From Nemertoderma westbladi (taxonomy: Eukaryota > Xenacoelomorpha > Nemertodermatida > Nemertodermatidae), in NCBI GenBank assembly GCA_032718475.1, contig JAUCBJ010005549.1, forward strand, positions 1 through 64,000: a stretch of DNA of 64,000 nucleotides, given 5' to 3'. The stretch's first letter is position 1; each line of letters opens with the position of its first letter. The position numbers and the translations under genes are program-made. The notes under the pieces are model-generated. The model saw only the letters and a program-made list of their open reading frames with translations. It was not told the origin of the DNA and made no database searches. Shown one piece after another: positions 23,109-34,471 of the stretch.

Positions 23109-24034
23109 CTTCTGTGCTGTTGGAAGTAGTGGAGCCGCTATCCGTAACACTACTCAGACAGTAGTCATGATCCATTATTGATTATAAAACTAATACAGTA
23201 AGGCCTAAATTATGTGAAAGGTATATCCACATTTTCCACAATCCTGCAATCCAGTTTCGCCTATCAATTATTTAAAATTTATTAGCACAACCGGTAGGCC
23301 TACCATTACCGTATTTAAATGGTAGGCTACACAGTAGGCCTATAGCAGTACCAGTGCCGGTACCGGTACTAAAATACAGAAATACCTGCTTTATACCTAC
23401 ATCTGTACATACAATACAGCAAAATAGTGCTATATATATACTAACCGGTACTGATAGCCTGAGAGAACAGCAGTAGAGAAACCGGTAGCATGGAACCTAA
23501 CATTAGACTTTTGGATGACATAAAAAATCAAAAAAAATTGACAAAAAAAGGATAAAAATGGACAATAAAAATTATTGCGTTTTCAAATATTGACCCACCC
23601 CCTAACATTGTTAGTTCGCTAAGGTCCCCCCTTTGTTGGTCGCCCCAAAATACTTATTACAAACAATAAAAACCAAATTTAAATAATTTCTATTGAACCC
23701 GCCATCATCTCCCATCTCCCTATGTAAATATATTTGGACTCCTTGCTGGTCGCAATAGATCCTTCAATATGATGATTACTAACTTTGTTGAGGAGTAAAC
23801 GTCTTGGCAGTAATATTTAACCATATCTTACCAGGTACATCAAATAATCCTATAGGCATAACTGGTTAGTTTTCGCAGTAAAGCTGCTTTCAATTACCCA
23901 AGTCACCTTGCTGCCATTTTTCTACCATTTGGGATGATCCTCGGTTAAATATGCATAATAGAAAAAAGTTCAAAATAATTTTTGGTAACATTTTATGGGT
24001 TCTTTGCACCAGTGCAACACTGGGCACTTAATTA
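23109..24034. other. Intron sequence, no exon seen
   Basis: Scattered CCGGTACCGG and TAGGCCTA palindromes at 23290-23480; otherwise nothing supportable. Confidence 0.5.
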
Positions 24035-24640
24035 AGTAACGAGTTAATAGTAACCGGGTACTCAAATTAGTATCTGGGTACTAACAATTTGCAAATAAAT
24101 ATGCCTAATCACAACCAAGGCACTCCACAAATAGTTACCAGGTACTTAAATTCGTAAGCACGTGCTGCTCTGATATGTAACCAGATGCTCCGATTTGTAA
24201 CCGGATAATCAAATTAGTAACCAGGTACAGCGGGGAGTCCGGGTAATCAAATTAGTAACCGGCTGCAGCGGGGAGACCGAATAATCAAATTAGTAACCGG
24301 GTGTAGCGGGGAGTCCGGATAATCAAATTAGTAACCAGGTGCAGAGGGAGTCCGGATAATCAAATTAGTAACCGGGTAGAGCGGGGAGTCCGGATAATCA
24401 AATTAGTAACCGGGTGCAGAGGGAGTCCGGATAATCAAATTAGTAACCGGGTGCAGCGGGGAGTCCGGATACTCAAATTAGTAACCGGGTAGAGCGGGGA
24501 GTCCGGATAATCAAATTAGTAACCGGGTGCAGAGGGAGTCCGGATAATCAAATTAGTAACCGGGTAGAGCGGGGAGTCCGGGTAATCAAATTAGTAACCG
24601 GCTGCAGCGGGGAAAACGAATAATCAAATTAATTAATTAT
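24035..24640. repeat. 38-bp satellite, block 1 (with short ancestral-type units)
   Basis: From ~24196 about 11 units of a 38-bp repeat: GTAACCGGGTGCAGCGGGG, then AGTCCGGATAATCAAATTA. At 24035-24195 there are shorter units of GTAACCGGGTACTCAAATTA type that lack the GC-rich middle, suggesting the 38-bp unit grew from a ~20-bp one. Confidence 0.93.
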
Positions 24641-25883
24641 TATTTATTAAACCAAAATAATGGTACGATTGTAAAACTATATAAGCATTAAGCAAGCAAG
24701 CAGTAAAATCCAAATATACTATACATAAATAATAAAATATTTACACAGTTGTAAAACAATTTTAAATCAGAGTTTGTTGGCCCAGTACGTAAGGGGGTGG
24801 TGGTTGCTCGGGCAACTAAGGAGATGGTACGTGTCCGCCGGCCTCCCGCAGAGACTACATACACAGTCATTCCCCGCCTCATGAAATTCTGTGGGTCTGG
24901 ATGTACAAATTCGGAAATGGAAACCGTGAAGAGCAAAGCGGGTTATGGTGTGCCTCTTACGACAATTTGTGATTGTCCAACTGCGATTTATGAACGCGAT
25001 ACTGTTCCAGAACTCTACTGGGATTTCACGAGTTTTGTCTTCGACTTCAGCGGTGTATTTTTTGAATACATCCGTGTCTGTTAAATTTAGTTGACCTTTA
25101 AGTACCATAGAAAGATTTCGCGAATCACAGAGAGCGTGAACTAGCCGATTCCTAGACGATTTGTGAACTGAAAGTACTCTTTTGAGGAAAGCAGCTTGGA
25201 TTTTATCGATACTATGAAGGTTGTTGACTGACAAGAAAGGCCAAATTTCGCGAAGTCCATACATAACTATCGGTGTTACTTTTAAGGAAAAAAGCTTTTT
25301 AGCTGTGCTAATAGATAGTAGATGTGGTTTCTGGATTGACCGTATTGTGGAAAGTGATTTGCAGACTATTATATTTATGTGCTTTGTGAATTTCAAGGAC
25401 GATTGAAATGTGACTCCCAAATATTTATAAGACTTTTCTATTTTCACCTCGTTTCCGTTGTAGAAAAATTTATCCTGAGCGGACAGTCGGCCACCTCTCC
25501 TAAATTTCATTACGGAAGTCTTTGTAAGATTTACTTCAAGACCGTTTTCCCGGGCCCAATTAGCAGTTGCATTTAAACCAGCTTGCACTACCTCACGGGA
25601 GTCGCCATAAAATAGCAAATCATCCGCAAATAATAATATAAATAATTCCCCAATCTTGACGGTAATATCACGTATAAACTTCACAATATCGTAAATAAAA
25701 ATTACGAACAGGAAAGGGCTCAAGCTGTCTCCTTGTAAAACCCCACGCACTTGTTTTATAATTCTAGAATTACGGAGGCCATCTGAAATTACTATATAAT
25801 TAGGACTTAAAATCGATTTAATGATGTTAAAAAGTGAACCACGAATATTAAAATCAAACCATAATTAAATAATAATCAATAAT
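24641..25883 (-). mobile_element. 5'-truncated LINE inserted in the 38-bp satellite
   Basis: Minus-strand LINE whose 3' UTR begins at the AT-rich left edge and whose coding part runs to about 25,855. The AATAATCAAATTA on both edges could be a target-site duplication, but the same string is part of every satellite unit, so the true duplication cannot be read. Confidence 0.8.
24767..25855 (-). pseudogene. LINE reverse transcriptase C-terminal half with terminal zinc knuckle
   Basis: One open minus-strand frame of about 360 codons with no internal stop. It starts inside RT motif 3 and shows GVLQGDSLSPFLF, LFADDLLFYGD (catalytic FADD), KTSVMKFRRGG, YKYLGVTF and TPIVMYGL, and ends with a CVCSLCG...TYHLLSCP zinc-binding motif (CCHC-type). 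That C-terminal knuckle is common in Jockey-, R1- and LOA-like LINEs; I do not assign a clade. Endonuclease and the first RT motifs are missing by 5' truncation. It differs from the other LINEs here. Confidence 0.88.
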
Positions 25884-26306
25884 CAAATTAGTAACCGGCT
25901 GCAGCGGGGAGACCGAATCATCAAATTAGTAACCGGGTAGAGCGGGGAGTCCGGATAATCAAATTAGTAACCGGGTGCAGAGGGAGTCCGGATAATCAAA
26001 TTAGAAACCGGGTGCAGCGGGGAGTCCGGATACTCAAATTAGTAACCGGGTAGAGCGGGGAGTCCGGGTAATCAAATTAGTAACCGGCTGCAGCGGGGAA
26101 AACGAATAATCAAATTAGTAACCGGCTGCAGCGTGGAGACCGAATCATCAAATTAGTAACCGGCTGCAGCGGGGAGTCCGGATAATCAAATTAGTAACCG
26201 GCTGCAGCGGGGCGACCGAATCATCAAATTAGTAACCGGGTAGAGCGGGGAGTCCGGATAATCAAATTAGTAACCGGGTGCAGAGGGAGTCCGGATAATC
26301 AAATTA
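25884..26306. repeat. 38-bp satellite, block 2
   Basis: About 11 units of the same GTAACCGG...AATCAAATTA satellite, continuing the array broken by the LINE. The last unit ends in the TA (26305-26306) used as a target by the next insertion. Confidence 0.93.
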
Positions 26307-28021
26307 CCCAGTTAAACATGAGCTTATGTTTCATATGTGGTATATATATGTTGTATGGAATAGGTGTGTCTGGAAATTGGGTTTTTATGCTCATGTATGA
26401 ATAATACATGTCACGCATGCGGTGTTACATACACTTAGAATGTGTGTATCCCTATTTATGGTATTTATATGTTGCACATATGAATTTATCATAAATAAAT
26501 GTGTGAGAATGCGCATGTGAATAATATATGTCGAGCATATGTGAAATAGCCATAGCCAAGACTCCGAGTTAAATTTAAATCCATAAACTATTCAATTCGT
26601 AATTGTGTAATCCAGTTCATGGATTTTATATGTTGCACACATGTTTGCCTTATGGTAATACAGGCCTTACAGTAATACATGTACAGAAAAGAATAGCGAG
26701 GGGGGATGCGGAATTTGTTGATGTCAATACTCAGTTTTTTGCATTAAGAACAAATATCGTTTTAATCAGCAGTATAATACGTTGAATCTATATTTTTTTG
26801 TTAAACTGTATTTTCTAAAGTACCGGCTATTTAACAATATAATGTATAATCAATACATACAGACATAGGCCTACTATAATAAGGTTTAAATGATCTGTGA
26901 AGGCTGTATGGACACTAAATTGAAGTAACCATAGTCGATCGTCCAATTGTTTTGTTTATTGCATTTGAGGGTTGGTGGTGGGACTCATTCTTAAAATGAT
27001 AGGCATTTCATAGTCTGATCCTGCAATCTTTCTTCTTAACCACGTTGTGTCGCTTGCAGTTTAGCTAGTGAATCGCAATTGATTTTATATTTTACCCATA
27101 ACAGCGCGTTGCATAAGCCTACCGCTTATCATAAGCAACTCAATTGTTCAGTGATGCAGTGTGTGACTTGCTTGCTTTCTGCCTTGCACTATGCACATTG
27201 TGCTGTGCATGTGCATTCTACAGTGCTGTATTAACAGAATTAGACAAACATATGTATGGCTGTGTGGTGGTTTTCACTTGTCAGGTTGTGGTTGTGCATT
27301 GTCATCTGCGCTGCTAAATATCAGTAAGGGGTACAGACATAGACAGATAACATACTGTACATGCACTATACCATCCGTAAGGTAGGCAGGCCTATTGCAG
27401 TTCTTATCCCGTTAAAAAATTGAACATATGTTTCATATGTGGTATATATATGTTGTATGGAAAAGATGTCTTAAAATTAGATATAAAATATCATATGAGC
27501 AATTATATGATCTTAGAATTAATAAATTTTCGAAGATTTATCAAAATGAATAATCAATTATAGCTGAAAATTAGATAACTTAATTAAATCTAACTAATAG
27601 AATACGAATTTACGGATCATCACCAAAATCTATTAAGGATACTCTCATATCACTATGGATTAAATATTTTCATATATACTCCGATGCTTCCTTCTCTAAA
27701 TGTATAGGGTAGGTGTACTGTAGGGCCGTAGGATAGGGTGTAGTGATTGGATAGGATAAGGTACTGAGGTAGGCTACCCCCCCCCCCCCCCCCGCCCAAC
27801 CTCTCTATAGGAAATGCAGACCCACACCAGTGATTGGTCGGTCTCAGTTTAAATTTTTACTCTTTTTGTCGCACTTGTCACATAAAAAACATATGTGTAT
27901 CACATGTGAACATTCCACGTATGGATCACATTTGACAACACTGTAACATTTACATATATGTATCACATGTCGAATTATTTATGGCAACCATATATGAAAC
28001 ACATACTCATGTTTAACTGGG
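26307..28021. mobile_element. 1.7-kb TA-flanked non-autonomous DNA transposon in the satellite
   Basis: A 1,715-bp insert with inverted ends CCCAGTTAAACATGAG (left) and the complement of CTCATGTTTAACTGGG (right). It is flanked on both sides by TA (26305-26306 and 28022-28023), and removing it with one TA restores a perfect satellite unit. An internal partial copy of the left end occurs near 27420. No transposase frame; a 16-base C-run interrupted by one G lies near 27,780. TA duplication fits Tc1/mariner-like or other TA-targeting groups. Confidence 0.8.
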
Positions 28022-28740
28022 TAGTAACCGGGTGCAGCGGGGAGTCCGGATACTCAAATTAGTAACCGGGTAGAGCGGGGAGTCCGGGTAATCAAATTAG
28101 TAACCGGCTGCAGCGGGGAAAACGAATAATCAAATTAGTAACCGGCTGCAGCGGGGAGACCGAATCATCAAATTAGTAACCGGCTGCAGCGGGGAGTCCG
28201 GATAATCAAATTAGTAACCGGCTGCAGCGGGGAGTCCGGATAATCAATTTAGTAACCGGCTGCAGCAGGGAGACCGAATAATCAAATTAGTAACCGGCTG
28301 CAGCGGGGAGACCGAATAATCAAATTAATAACCGGCTGCAGCGGGGAGTCTGGGTAATCAAATTAGTAACCGGGTGAAGCGGGGAGTCCGGATAATCAAA
28401 TTAGTAACCGGGTGAAGCGGGGAGTCCGGATAATCAAATTAGTAACCGGGTGCAGCGGGGAGTCCGGATAATTAAATTAGTAACCGGTTATAGCGGGGAG
28501 TCCGGATAATCAAATTAGTAACCGGGTGTAGCGGGGAGTCCGGATAATCAAATTAGTAACCGGCTGCAGCGGGGAGACCGAATAATCAAATTAGTAAGCG
28601 GGTGCAGCGGGGAGTCCGGATAATCAAATTAGTAACCGGGTGCAGCGGGGAGTCCGGATAATCAAATTAGTATCCGGGTAGAGCGGGGAGTCCGGGTAAT
28701 CAAATTAGTAACCGGGTAGAGCGGGGAGTCCGGGTAATGA
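28022..28740. repeat. 38-bp satellite, block 3
   Basis: About 19 units of the same satellite. GGGTGCAG, GGCTGCAG, GGGTGAAG and GGGTAGAG variants alternate in short runs, as expected for local duplication of multi-unit blocks. Confidence 0.93.
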
Positions 28741-29145
28741 AAGTTCAATTTTTCACATTGAGATTCCAATAAAATGAATTTGTTTAAAAATAATACAATT
28801 CTAACCAAGCTTGTTGATCAAAAGCCAAATCAAAATAAATCAAACAAATCAATCAAAAACAATTTCGAAAATTGTTTAAGAAATGATTGCCATGATTACA
28901 TGAAAAAAGCCAATAATTAGAGACAAATTCCTTCAAAATTTAAATTTTCCCGTGCAACTTCTCACACATTCCATAGAGGATAAATCATCCGTTCCAACAT
29001 AAACACAACAACCCTATGATGGGTCCTTTTTCTTGTTATCCATTTTGTTACATCCAGCCAGTAGTGGTTCTGGGATTTCTAATTTTTTTGAATAATGTTA
29101 GACATCATTATTTACTAACATAATTTTTCTCTTCCACTACTGTAG
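28741..29145. other. 3' end of the large intron
   Basis: AT-rich, ending in the TTTTTCTCTTCCACTACTGTAG splice acceptor region before 29146. Confidence 0.6.
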
Positions 29146-29501
29146 CGTTATCTAGACTCCATGTAAACGAAAGGCTGAATGCCGGTGAATTCAGAAGATC
29201 TGCTGTGGGATACACTCTCCACCAACAACCCGATGGTAACCTTGTACTGTATTGCCCTGGAATGAAACCGCTATGGAATTCAGGAACGGTAGGGAATGCG
29301 GGTGCTTATACAGCTTTACAGTCTGATTGTAATCTGGTCATCTACAGTAGTGATGGAAATGTGTTATGGAGTAATCAACGATCTCAATCACCTTGTAACA
29401 CTCCTTGGTTGAATGTTCAGGATGATGGCAACCTCGTTGAATATAAAGATGATGGTCTAACACTTGTATGGGCGACCATGACCAGTGGTGGAATATGTTA
29501 A
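29146..29501 (+). CDS. Lectin-family gene, terminal bulb-type (mannose-binding) lectin exon
   Basis: Terminal exon entered in phase 1, in register with the EGF exon donor. It encodes about 117 residues of a B-type lectin beta-prism: three QPDGNLVLY-type repeats (HQQPDGNLVLYCP, QSDCNLVIYSSDGNVLW, VQDDGNLVEYKDDG), the QxDxNxVxY mannose-binding pattern. The first repeat keeps Q-D-N-V-Y in full, the second has QSDCNLVIY, the third QDDGNLVEY. Related domains occur in monocot mannose lectins, fish lily-type lectins and some invertebrate lectins. The protein ends GGIC. It probably acts as an extracellular carbohydrate recogniser; binding specificity is inferred. Confidence 0.9.
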
Positions 29502-29939
29502 CGAAATTAACCGAGATAATGAAATGTGTGTCAATAATCTTTTACTGTATCTGCTTTAAGCTACCGGTAATTAATTAATTATTTTGCATTTCTAAAGACA
29601 TCAGTGTGCCAAGAAGCAAGTCTTCATATATTATAAATTATTTTATTAACAACAACAAAAACGATTGGTACCATTAGCGTCGCCTTTTGATTCTCTACAG
29701 AAATGTTACCTACTGAGTTTCCCTATCTAAATAGTAAGCTCATACAAAGGCTATAAAAAATGTGTCCACCATGCAGTAATGAGTCTACCATTACATCGCA
29801 GTGCATTAGTGTAGTAGACAATCCACTACAGTAACGCCATTTAATCAAAATTACTGCAGTGGACAGTCTAGTTGTTTATGCCAGGTTACGCTGTGAAAAA
29901 TACTCACAGACTGTATTAAAGTGTATATAATATGTGTAA
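29502..29939. other. 3' flank of the lectin gene
   Basis: Presumed 3' UTR and intergenic sequence; no canonical AATAAA close to the stop that I can single out. Confidence 0.4.
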
Positions 29940-30185
29940 ATTAGATTGAAGAATGGGGTAGTGGGAGTGGAGAAAGGGGTAGTGGGATTGAAGAATGGGG
30001 TAGTGGGAGTGGAGAAATGGGTAATGGGAGTAGAGAAATGGGTAATGGGAGTTGATTAAAGGGGTAGTGGGAGTGGAGAAATGGGTAGTTAGATTGAAGA
30101 ATGGGGTAGTGGGAGTGGAGAATGGGGTAGTGGGAGTGGAGAATGGGGTAGTGGGAGTGGTGAATGGGGTAGTGGGAGTGAAGAT
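29940..30185. repeat. ~20-bp G-rich tandem repeat
   Basis: Iterations of GTAGTGGGAGTGGAGAATGG with AATGGGAG variants, about 12 copies. It generates a spurious His-Tyr-Pro repeat frame on the minus strand. Confidence 0.9.
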
Positions 30186-30464
30186 ATTGAAATATTCCGA
30201 AATATTGTTCGTTAATCGCCATTATGTAAACAAACCCCATGCATTTGCTTTGTATATTTGATAATGCTTTGTACGCGAAATTAATATTATATTTTATACA
30301 TGTTGGAACCAATTAGATCTGGTTTTTATTCTTCGGGTTTTTACAGTTTGTGATTTTGTAAATGTATTTTGTACAGTGTATTGCTTTAAAATTAACGGTT
30401 TCACTGCTAATTGTACCGTGAATTTGACTGATTTTTTGATTATTTTTATTAGGTAATCTGTCTA

Positions 30465-30735
30465 CTAACGGTACGTCCTTACTGCATTGCCAGTAGACCG
30501 GCTTGCCGATTCCAAATCCTTACTCTACTAGGAACACCTCTTGCATTAACACATGGAATTGGTTAATGAACTATTATTTGATTGGACGTTGAAATCATGT
30601 AAGGAATGGGTAGGGGGGTCGAACTATTGTAAGGGTTTTATATAGATTTATACTCAGTTGGCAGGTATAAAATGTTCCAAACGTTGTACGGAATGGACAA
30701 ATTGGGTGAAATCGTGTAAGGGTTATTATACCAAC
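30465..30735 (+). repeat. Dispersed ~250-bp repeat, copy 1 (inverted partner at 43905-44150)
   Basis: Shares long blocks with the reverse complement of 43905-44150: TACTAGGAACACCT-like, GGTTAATGAACTATTATTTG, GATTGGACGTTGAAATCATG and GTAAGGGTTTTAT. Nature unknown; no coding frame. Confidence 0.8.
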
Positions 30736-31149
30736 AGTATTACAAGAGTACACTTAGACTAACATACGTGATATTATTATAGGCAGTAGAACACGTTCTA
30801 CTGCCCATTGCCTACTCTTGTGCTAACCGCCTCAACTTAATTTGGCGATTATTAAAGCACAATTTAGGTATTAATTCAGTACATTTATAGAGAAATATAA
30901 ATGAAATTAGCACAAATACATATTAAATTTAAATGATATCAAGAAACGGCAAATTCATGTTCGTGTTTTATAGAAGTTTGCCACCGTAAATTAATATGCT
31001 AAGGTTTTATTATAAAAATTACGTAAGTAGGGCTACATACTGGATAAAATCGGTTGAATATAAGTAAACTTGTGTATTTAATTTACCCTATCTAATTACG
31101 ATTGTACATTAATTATTGTAATAATTATTGTATACTGTATGATGGGTTG
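30736..31149. other. No gene seen
   Basis: AT-rich; a small GTAGAACACGTTCTAC dyad sits at 30785-30800. Confidence 0.5.
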
Positions 31150-31460
31150 TTTTAGTACACAACGCCATATATCGTAACAAGCCCCATGGAGAAAATAAGC
31201 ATAATGAACAGCCAATGAATTTCGAGAGACACCTCCTAAAGGAAACTGCCCTTGAAGGTGCCGATAATCTCGCGGAAGTCACGGGGGATTGGGAGTTGTG
31301 GCGGTGCAACTTTGTTGATAAGCCGGCATATCATTCTTAACGCACGCTGCATTGGGCTTGCCAATTGTGGATTGCATGGTGGTGACAAAATGTTTTTGTT
31401 AAGCTGGCATAGCATCATAATGTGCAGTTTCAATGCAGCAGGCCGATTATAGTAGTAGTT
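31150..31460 (+). pseudogene. Old LINE 3'-end fragment
   Basis: Diverged plus-strand copy of the same LINE tail seen at 20683-20935: CGGGGGATTGGGAGTTGTGG, CAACTTTGTTGATAAGCCGG and a GCAGGCCGATTATAGTAGTAG end. An internal partial duplication of the GGCATAGCATC segment is present. Confidence 0.7.
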
Positions 31461-31752
31461 GCTTAGGAATAGTCGGTCTGCTATTCGTGTGCATCGAACT
31501 GTACTATCGCGAGGACGAGTAGCTCTTACATTAAACGGATGCGTGCTGTGTTGCTGGCCAACCTCATGTGGTACTGATAAGATTTAATGCGCTAAAAAAC
31601 GCTCAAGAAACCGGTCGATAAATGTAAATGCAAATCGAACAAAAAATGCTAAAGGATATTGCAAAAATTATGAGTTTATTTCATTGGAGCTTTTTATGTT
31701 TACATATTGTGAAATGCTTTTACAATTTAAAGTGAATGAATTTCAATATTTA

Positions 31753-32402
31753 TGTAAGCGGATTCAATTCCCTACACCATCCACCGAAAATGGGACCAGT
31801 GGCATTTTACCAATATAGTTGGCGATGCGAGATTACCAATAAATAATCTCGCCTCATAACCAACTCGGGGGGGGGGGGCGACACACGCCCTAAGCCACAG
31901 AGAGAGGTGAGAGGTCAAACCACCTCAGAGGGACAACCCAGCTAGCGAGGCGAGCATCAGGGAGTAACACCTACAGGGAGTGGCGAAGTGACAATTAGTA
32001 TATAAGCCAATAGCGGGCAGGGAAGCACGTGGGGAAGGATAGGAGGGCATCCATTGGGTACCAAAGGCCACAGTAGCATAGAGGTGAAACCAACATGTAT
32101 CAACCATATAGTTACTCTGATTACTGATTTACCGGTCAGTTCAATATCACACAGTTGCGGACCGGCATAGTTTTGACCGTCATTTCATATGTGCTGCTGT
32201 CGTCATTTATGCTATACTGATTATTGTTACTATACCTGTATACATCTGACTGTGCTATTATTTCTGAGATTATTAATACTGAGAAACAAACTCTGTTATT
32301 TTCCCCAACGGCCTTCGGCTAAAGATATTAGCTCAGCAGCCCAGCAGCCAAGTGACGCGTACAATCTTACCCGGTCGGGATCTCAGACTCGATCCCGTCA
32401 CA
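31753..32402 (+). repeat. E1 5' LTR (650 bp)
   Basis: TG...CA LTR. A TATATAA box lies at 31999-32005. A hairpin, GCGAGATTA / TAATCTCGC, lies at 31827-31852. It is about 145 bp longer than the 3' LTR because the latter has lost the hairpin segment; several substitutions also separate them, so the insertion is not recent. A 12-base G-run lies near 31867. Confidence 0.93.
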
Positions 32403-32458
32403 GTCAAAACTTCCAACAACAGCTGTGACCACAACCTGAGGAGGAAAGAGGCCCAAAG

Positions 32459-32676
32459 ATGAGCGAACAGACAACCCGAGAATCGGAGGGAGAAAGAACG
32501 CTGCCGTAGACCCCGGATGACACCAACCAAACGATCCGAGAGGCCGCAACGAGAGGATACTGGCCCGCCACCCCAGACTCGCCAGCGAGGGACAATCCGG
32601 ATACCCATGCGGAGGGCGGCTGACAACAAGGAGGGAAAGTCAACGAGGAGTCGACGCGAGGTGACGATGGCGGTCG
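32459..32676 (+). pseudogene. E1 gag-like gene, 5' segment
   Basis: Starts with an ATG 56 nt after the LTR, matching the E2 gag start (59 nt after its LTR), and shares the TPDD...TIREA region with E2. An in-frame TAG at codon 17 breaks it. It is interrupted by the LINE at 32687. Confidence 0.7.
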
Positions 32677-32686
32677 GAGTACCGAC

Positions 32687-34461
32687 TACTACTACTAGGA
32701 TCGGCATTCTGCATTGCAGCTGCATTTTTAAGAATGCTGTGCCGGCTTGTCAACAAAATTGCACTGCCACAACTCCATATCACCCATGACATTTGCTAGA
32801 TCATCCGCATCTTTAAGGCCAGTGTCCTTTAAGATGCGTCTCAAGAAAGTCATGGGCTGTCCACCATGCTTATTCACTCCATGAGGCTGCCAAAGTACAA
32901 GATTATGCACTGGCTGGTCCTCACGGCGAAAGCAATGTCCTGCAAAGCGGAGGCAATTTTGTTCTAGTGTCAAGCTTGGGGGAACCAATGAGACACCTCC
33001 AATGTTATATAGTGTCTGGTTGGAGATGTGTGCATTGTACTTGACACAATGAACCCGGCGTAGCATTCTTGTGAATGTGCCATCCAGAGATTTGGTGTCC
33101 TCAGAAGTTAGAGCCCAGCATGGACTCCCGTAGAGGAGTACTGGAACTACTGCTGCTCTAAATAATCGGACCTTAAGTTTCCGATTAATTCTCGGTGACT
33201 TCCAAATCCTGGAAAGCCTATTCAAGGCTGCCCATGCCTTTCCCTTACGTATTCGAAGGTCCTCACCTGACTTCCGGATCCATGATCCCAGGTAACAGAA
33301 GTCGTCCACATGCTCAAGCATACCATCCTTTGAGCTTATGCTCATCCGATCAGAGACTTGCTGAGGACTTTCAAAGTTAACGGTCAGAATTTTGGTCTTT
33401 CTGGAGTTAATAAAAAGACCAACACTAGAAGCAGCATGTTCTAATGAGCTGAGGAGCCGTTGGGCTCCCTCTAATGATTCTGAGAGTACTCCTAAGTCAT
33501 CAGCAAAGTCTAGATCAGTTAGGTACTTGGCAGGATTTCCTCGACTTCTGGAGCCAGTAGGTGGAGTTATCATCACCCCATCATCATTATGATGATCTAA
33601 GGACATGCGTAGAACATAGTCAACCACAATAATGAACAAGAATGGTGCAAGTGTGTCTCCTTGGAGGACGCCCCATAACACTTCAAATGGTTCTGTGTCA
33701 CCATCTACAGTAGACACAAATGTTGTCGAACCATCGTATACTGATCTGATTGCTGCAATAATTTCATCAGGAATCCCATATAATGAAAGTATGCTGAACA
33801 TACGTGAGCGAGAGACTGAATCAAAGGCCTTGAAGAAGTCAACAAAGATAACAGCCAGATGCCTGTCTTTCTTTTTTGATAATTCTTCAATTATCCTTCT
33901 AAGTGCCAAAATGGGCTCCATGGTCCCACGACCTTTACGGAACCCATTCTGATTTCCACGGAGCAGTCTCTCAATGGGATCCCTAATGCGATTTAATAGA
34001 ATCCTATTGTATAGCTTTGCAGCAATCGAGATCAATGAGATTCCCCGGAAAGAACCATAGAGTGTTAGGTTGCCCTTCTTGGGAACTGGCACCAACTTAT
34101 TTGTTTTCATTTCTTGTGGGACTCTTGTTGTTCGGTACATGTCTACTATGATGGGATAGATGAGCTTTAAACACTCAGGTATTTTAAAGACCTCAGGGGG
34201 AACACAATCTACTCCACTGGCACGATTGGTCTTAATGCTCTTTGCAGCAGCCTTCACTTCTGCAAAGGAGATATCGCCAATGGGAATATCTGGGAGTACA
34301 GACTCAGACACTTTTACTTCTATAAAGTTATCAAGCAATACCCTGTCGTTATTGAGGAGCTTTTCAAAGTGGGCTTTCCAACCATTGAGGCGATCGGCTG
34401 GTGATTCAGCCTTAACCTTGGTGGTTGGTTGGCTTTTCCGCCCAGTAAGCAGATTGATTGA
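32687..34461 (-). mobile_element. LINE inserted in E1 (5'-truncated, TSD GGAGTACCGA)
   Basis: The 10-bp GGAGTACCGA is present at 32677-32686 and 34462-34471. The 3' end (low coordinate) carries the (TAC)n / (TAG)n tail typical of this family, also at 20935 and 62745. The 5' end is cut within the coding region upstream of the RT. Confidence 0.9.
32728..34461 (-). CDS. LINE reverse transcriptase, C-terminal ~578 codons, open
   Basis: An uninterrupted minus-strand frame covering the whole reverse transcriptase and C-terminal domain. Motifs in order: ADRLNGWKAHFEKLLN linker, VPVPKKG, FRGISLISIAAKLYNRILL, QNGFRKGRGTMEPILALRRI, AVIFVDFFKAFDSV, GVLQGDTLAPFLF and the catalytic FADDLGVL. FCYLGSWI, PVLLYGSPCWALT and a C-terminal region ending VDKPAQHS follow. 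The style resembles RTE/Nimb-like LINEs, but I do not assign a clade. The endonuclease is absent through 5' truncation. The intact frame suggests this copy is younger than its E1 host. Other fragments of the family lie at 15290, 20683, 31150 and 62741. Confidence 0.9.
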   Translation of the reverse strand, partial: SINLLTGRKSQPTTKVKAESPADRLNGWKAHFEKLLNNDRVLLDNFIEVKVSESVLPDIPIGDISFAEVKAAAKSIKTNRASGVDCVPPEVFKIPECLKLIYPIIVDMYRTTRVPQEMKTNKLVPVPKKGNLTLYGSFRGISLISIAAKLYNRILLNRIRDPIERLLRGNQNGFRKGRGTMEPILALRRIIEELSKKKDRHLAVIFVDFFKAFDSVSRSRMFSILSLYGIPDEIIAAIRSVYDGSTTFVSTVDGDTEPFEVLWGVLQGDTLAPFLFIIVVDYVLRMSLDHHNDDGVMITPPTGSRSRGNPAKYLTDLDFADDLGVLSESLEGAQRLLSSLEHAASSVGLFINSRKTKILTVNFESPQQVSDRMSISSKDGMLEHVDDFCYLGSWIRKSGEDLRIRKGKAWAALNRLSRIWKSPRINRKLKVRLFRAAVVPVLLYGSPCWALTSEDTKSLDGTFTRMLRRVHCVKYNAHISNQTLYNIGGVSLVPPSLTLEQNCLRFAGHCFRREDQPVHNLVLWQPHGVNKHGGQPMTFLRRILKDTGLKDADDLANVMGDMELWQCNFVDKPAQHS

Positions 34462-34471
34462 GGAGTACCGA

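Noticed and set aside
24035..28740. CRISPR-like 38-bp repeats
   Set aside because: Contiguous satellite with no spacers.
29941..30312. Minus-strand His-Tyr-Pro repeat protein
   Set aside because: Frame through a 20-bp G-rich tandem repeat.
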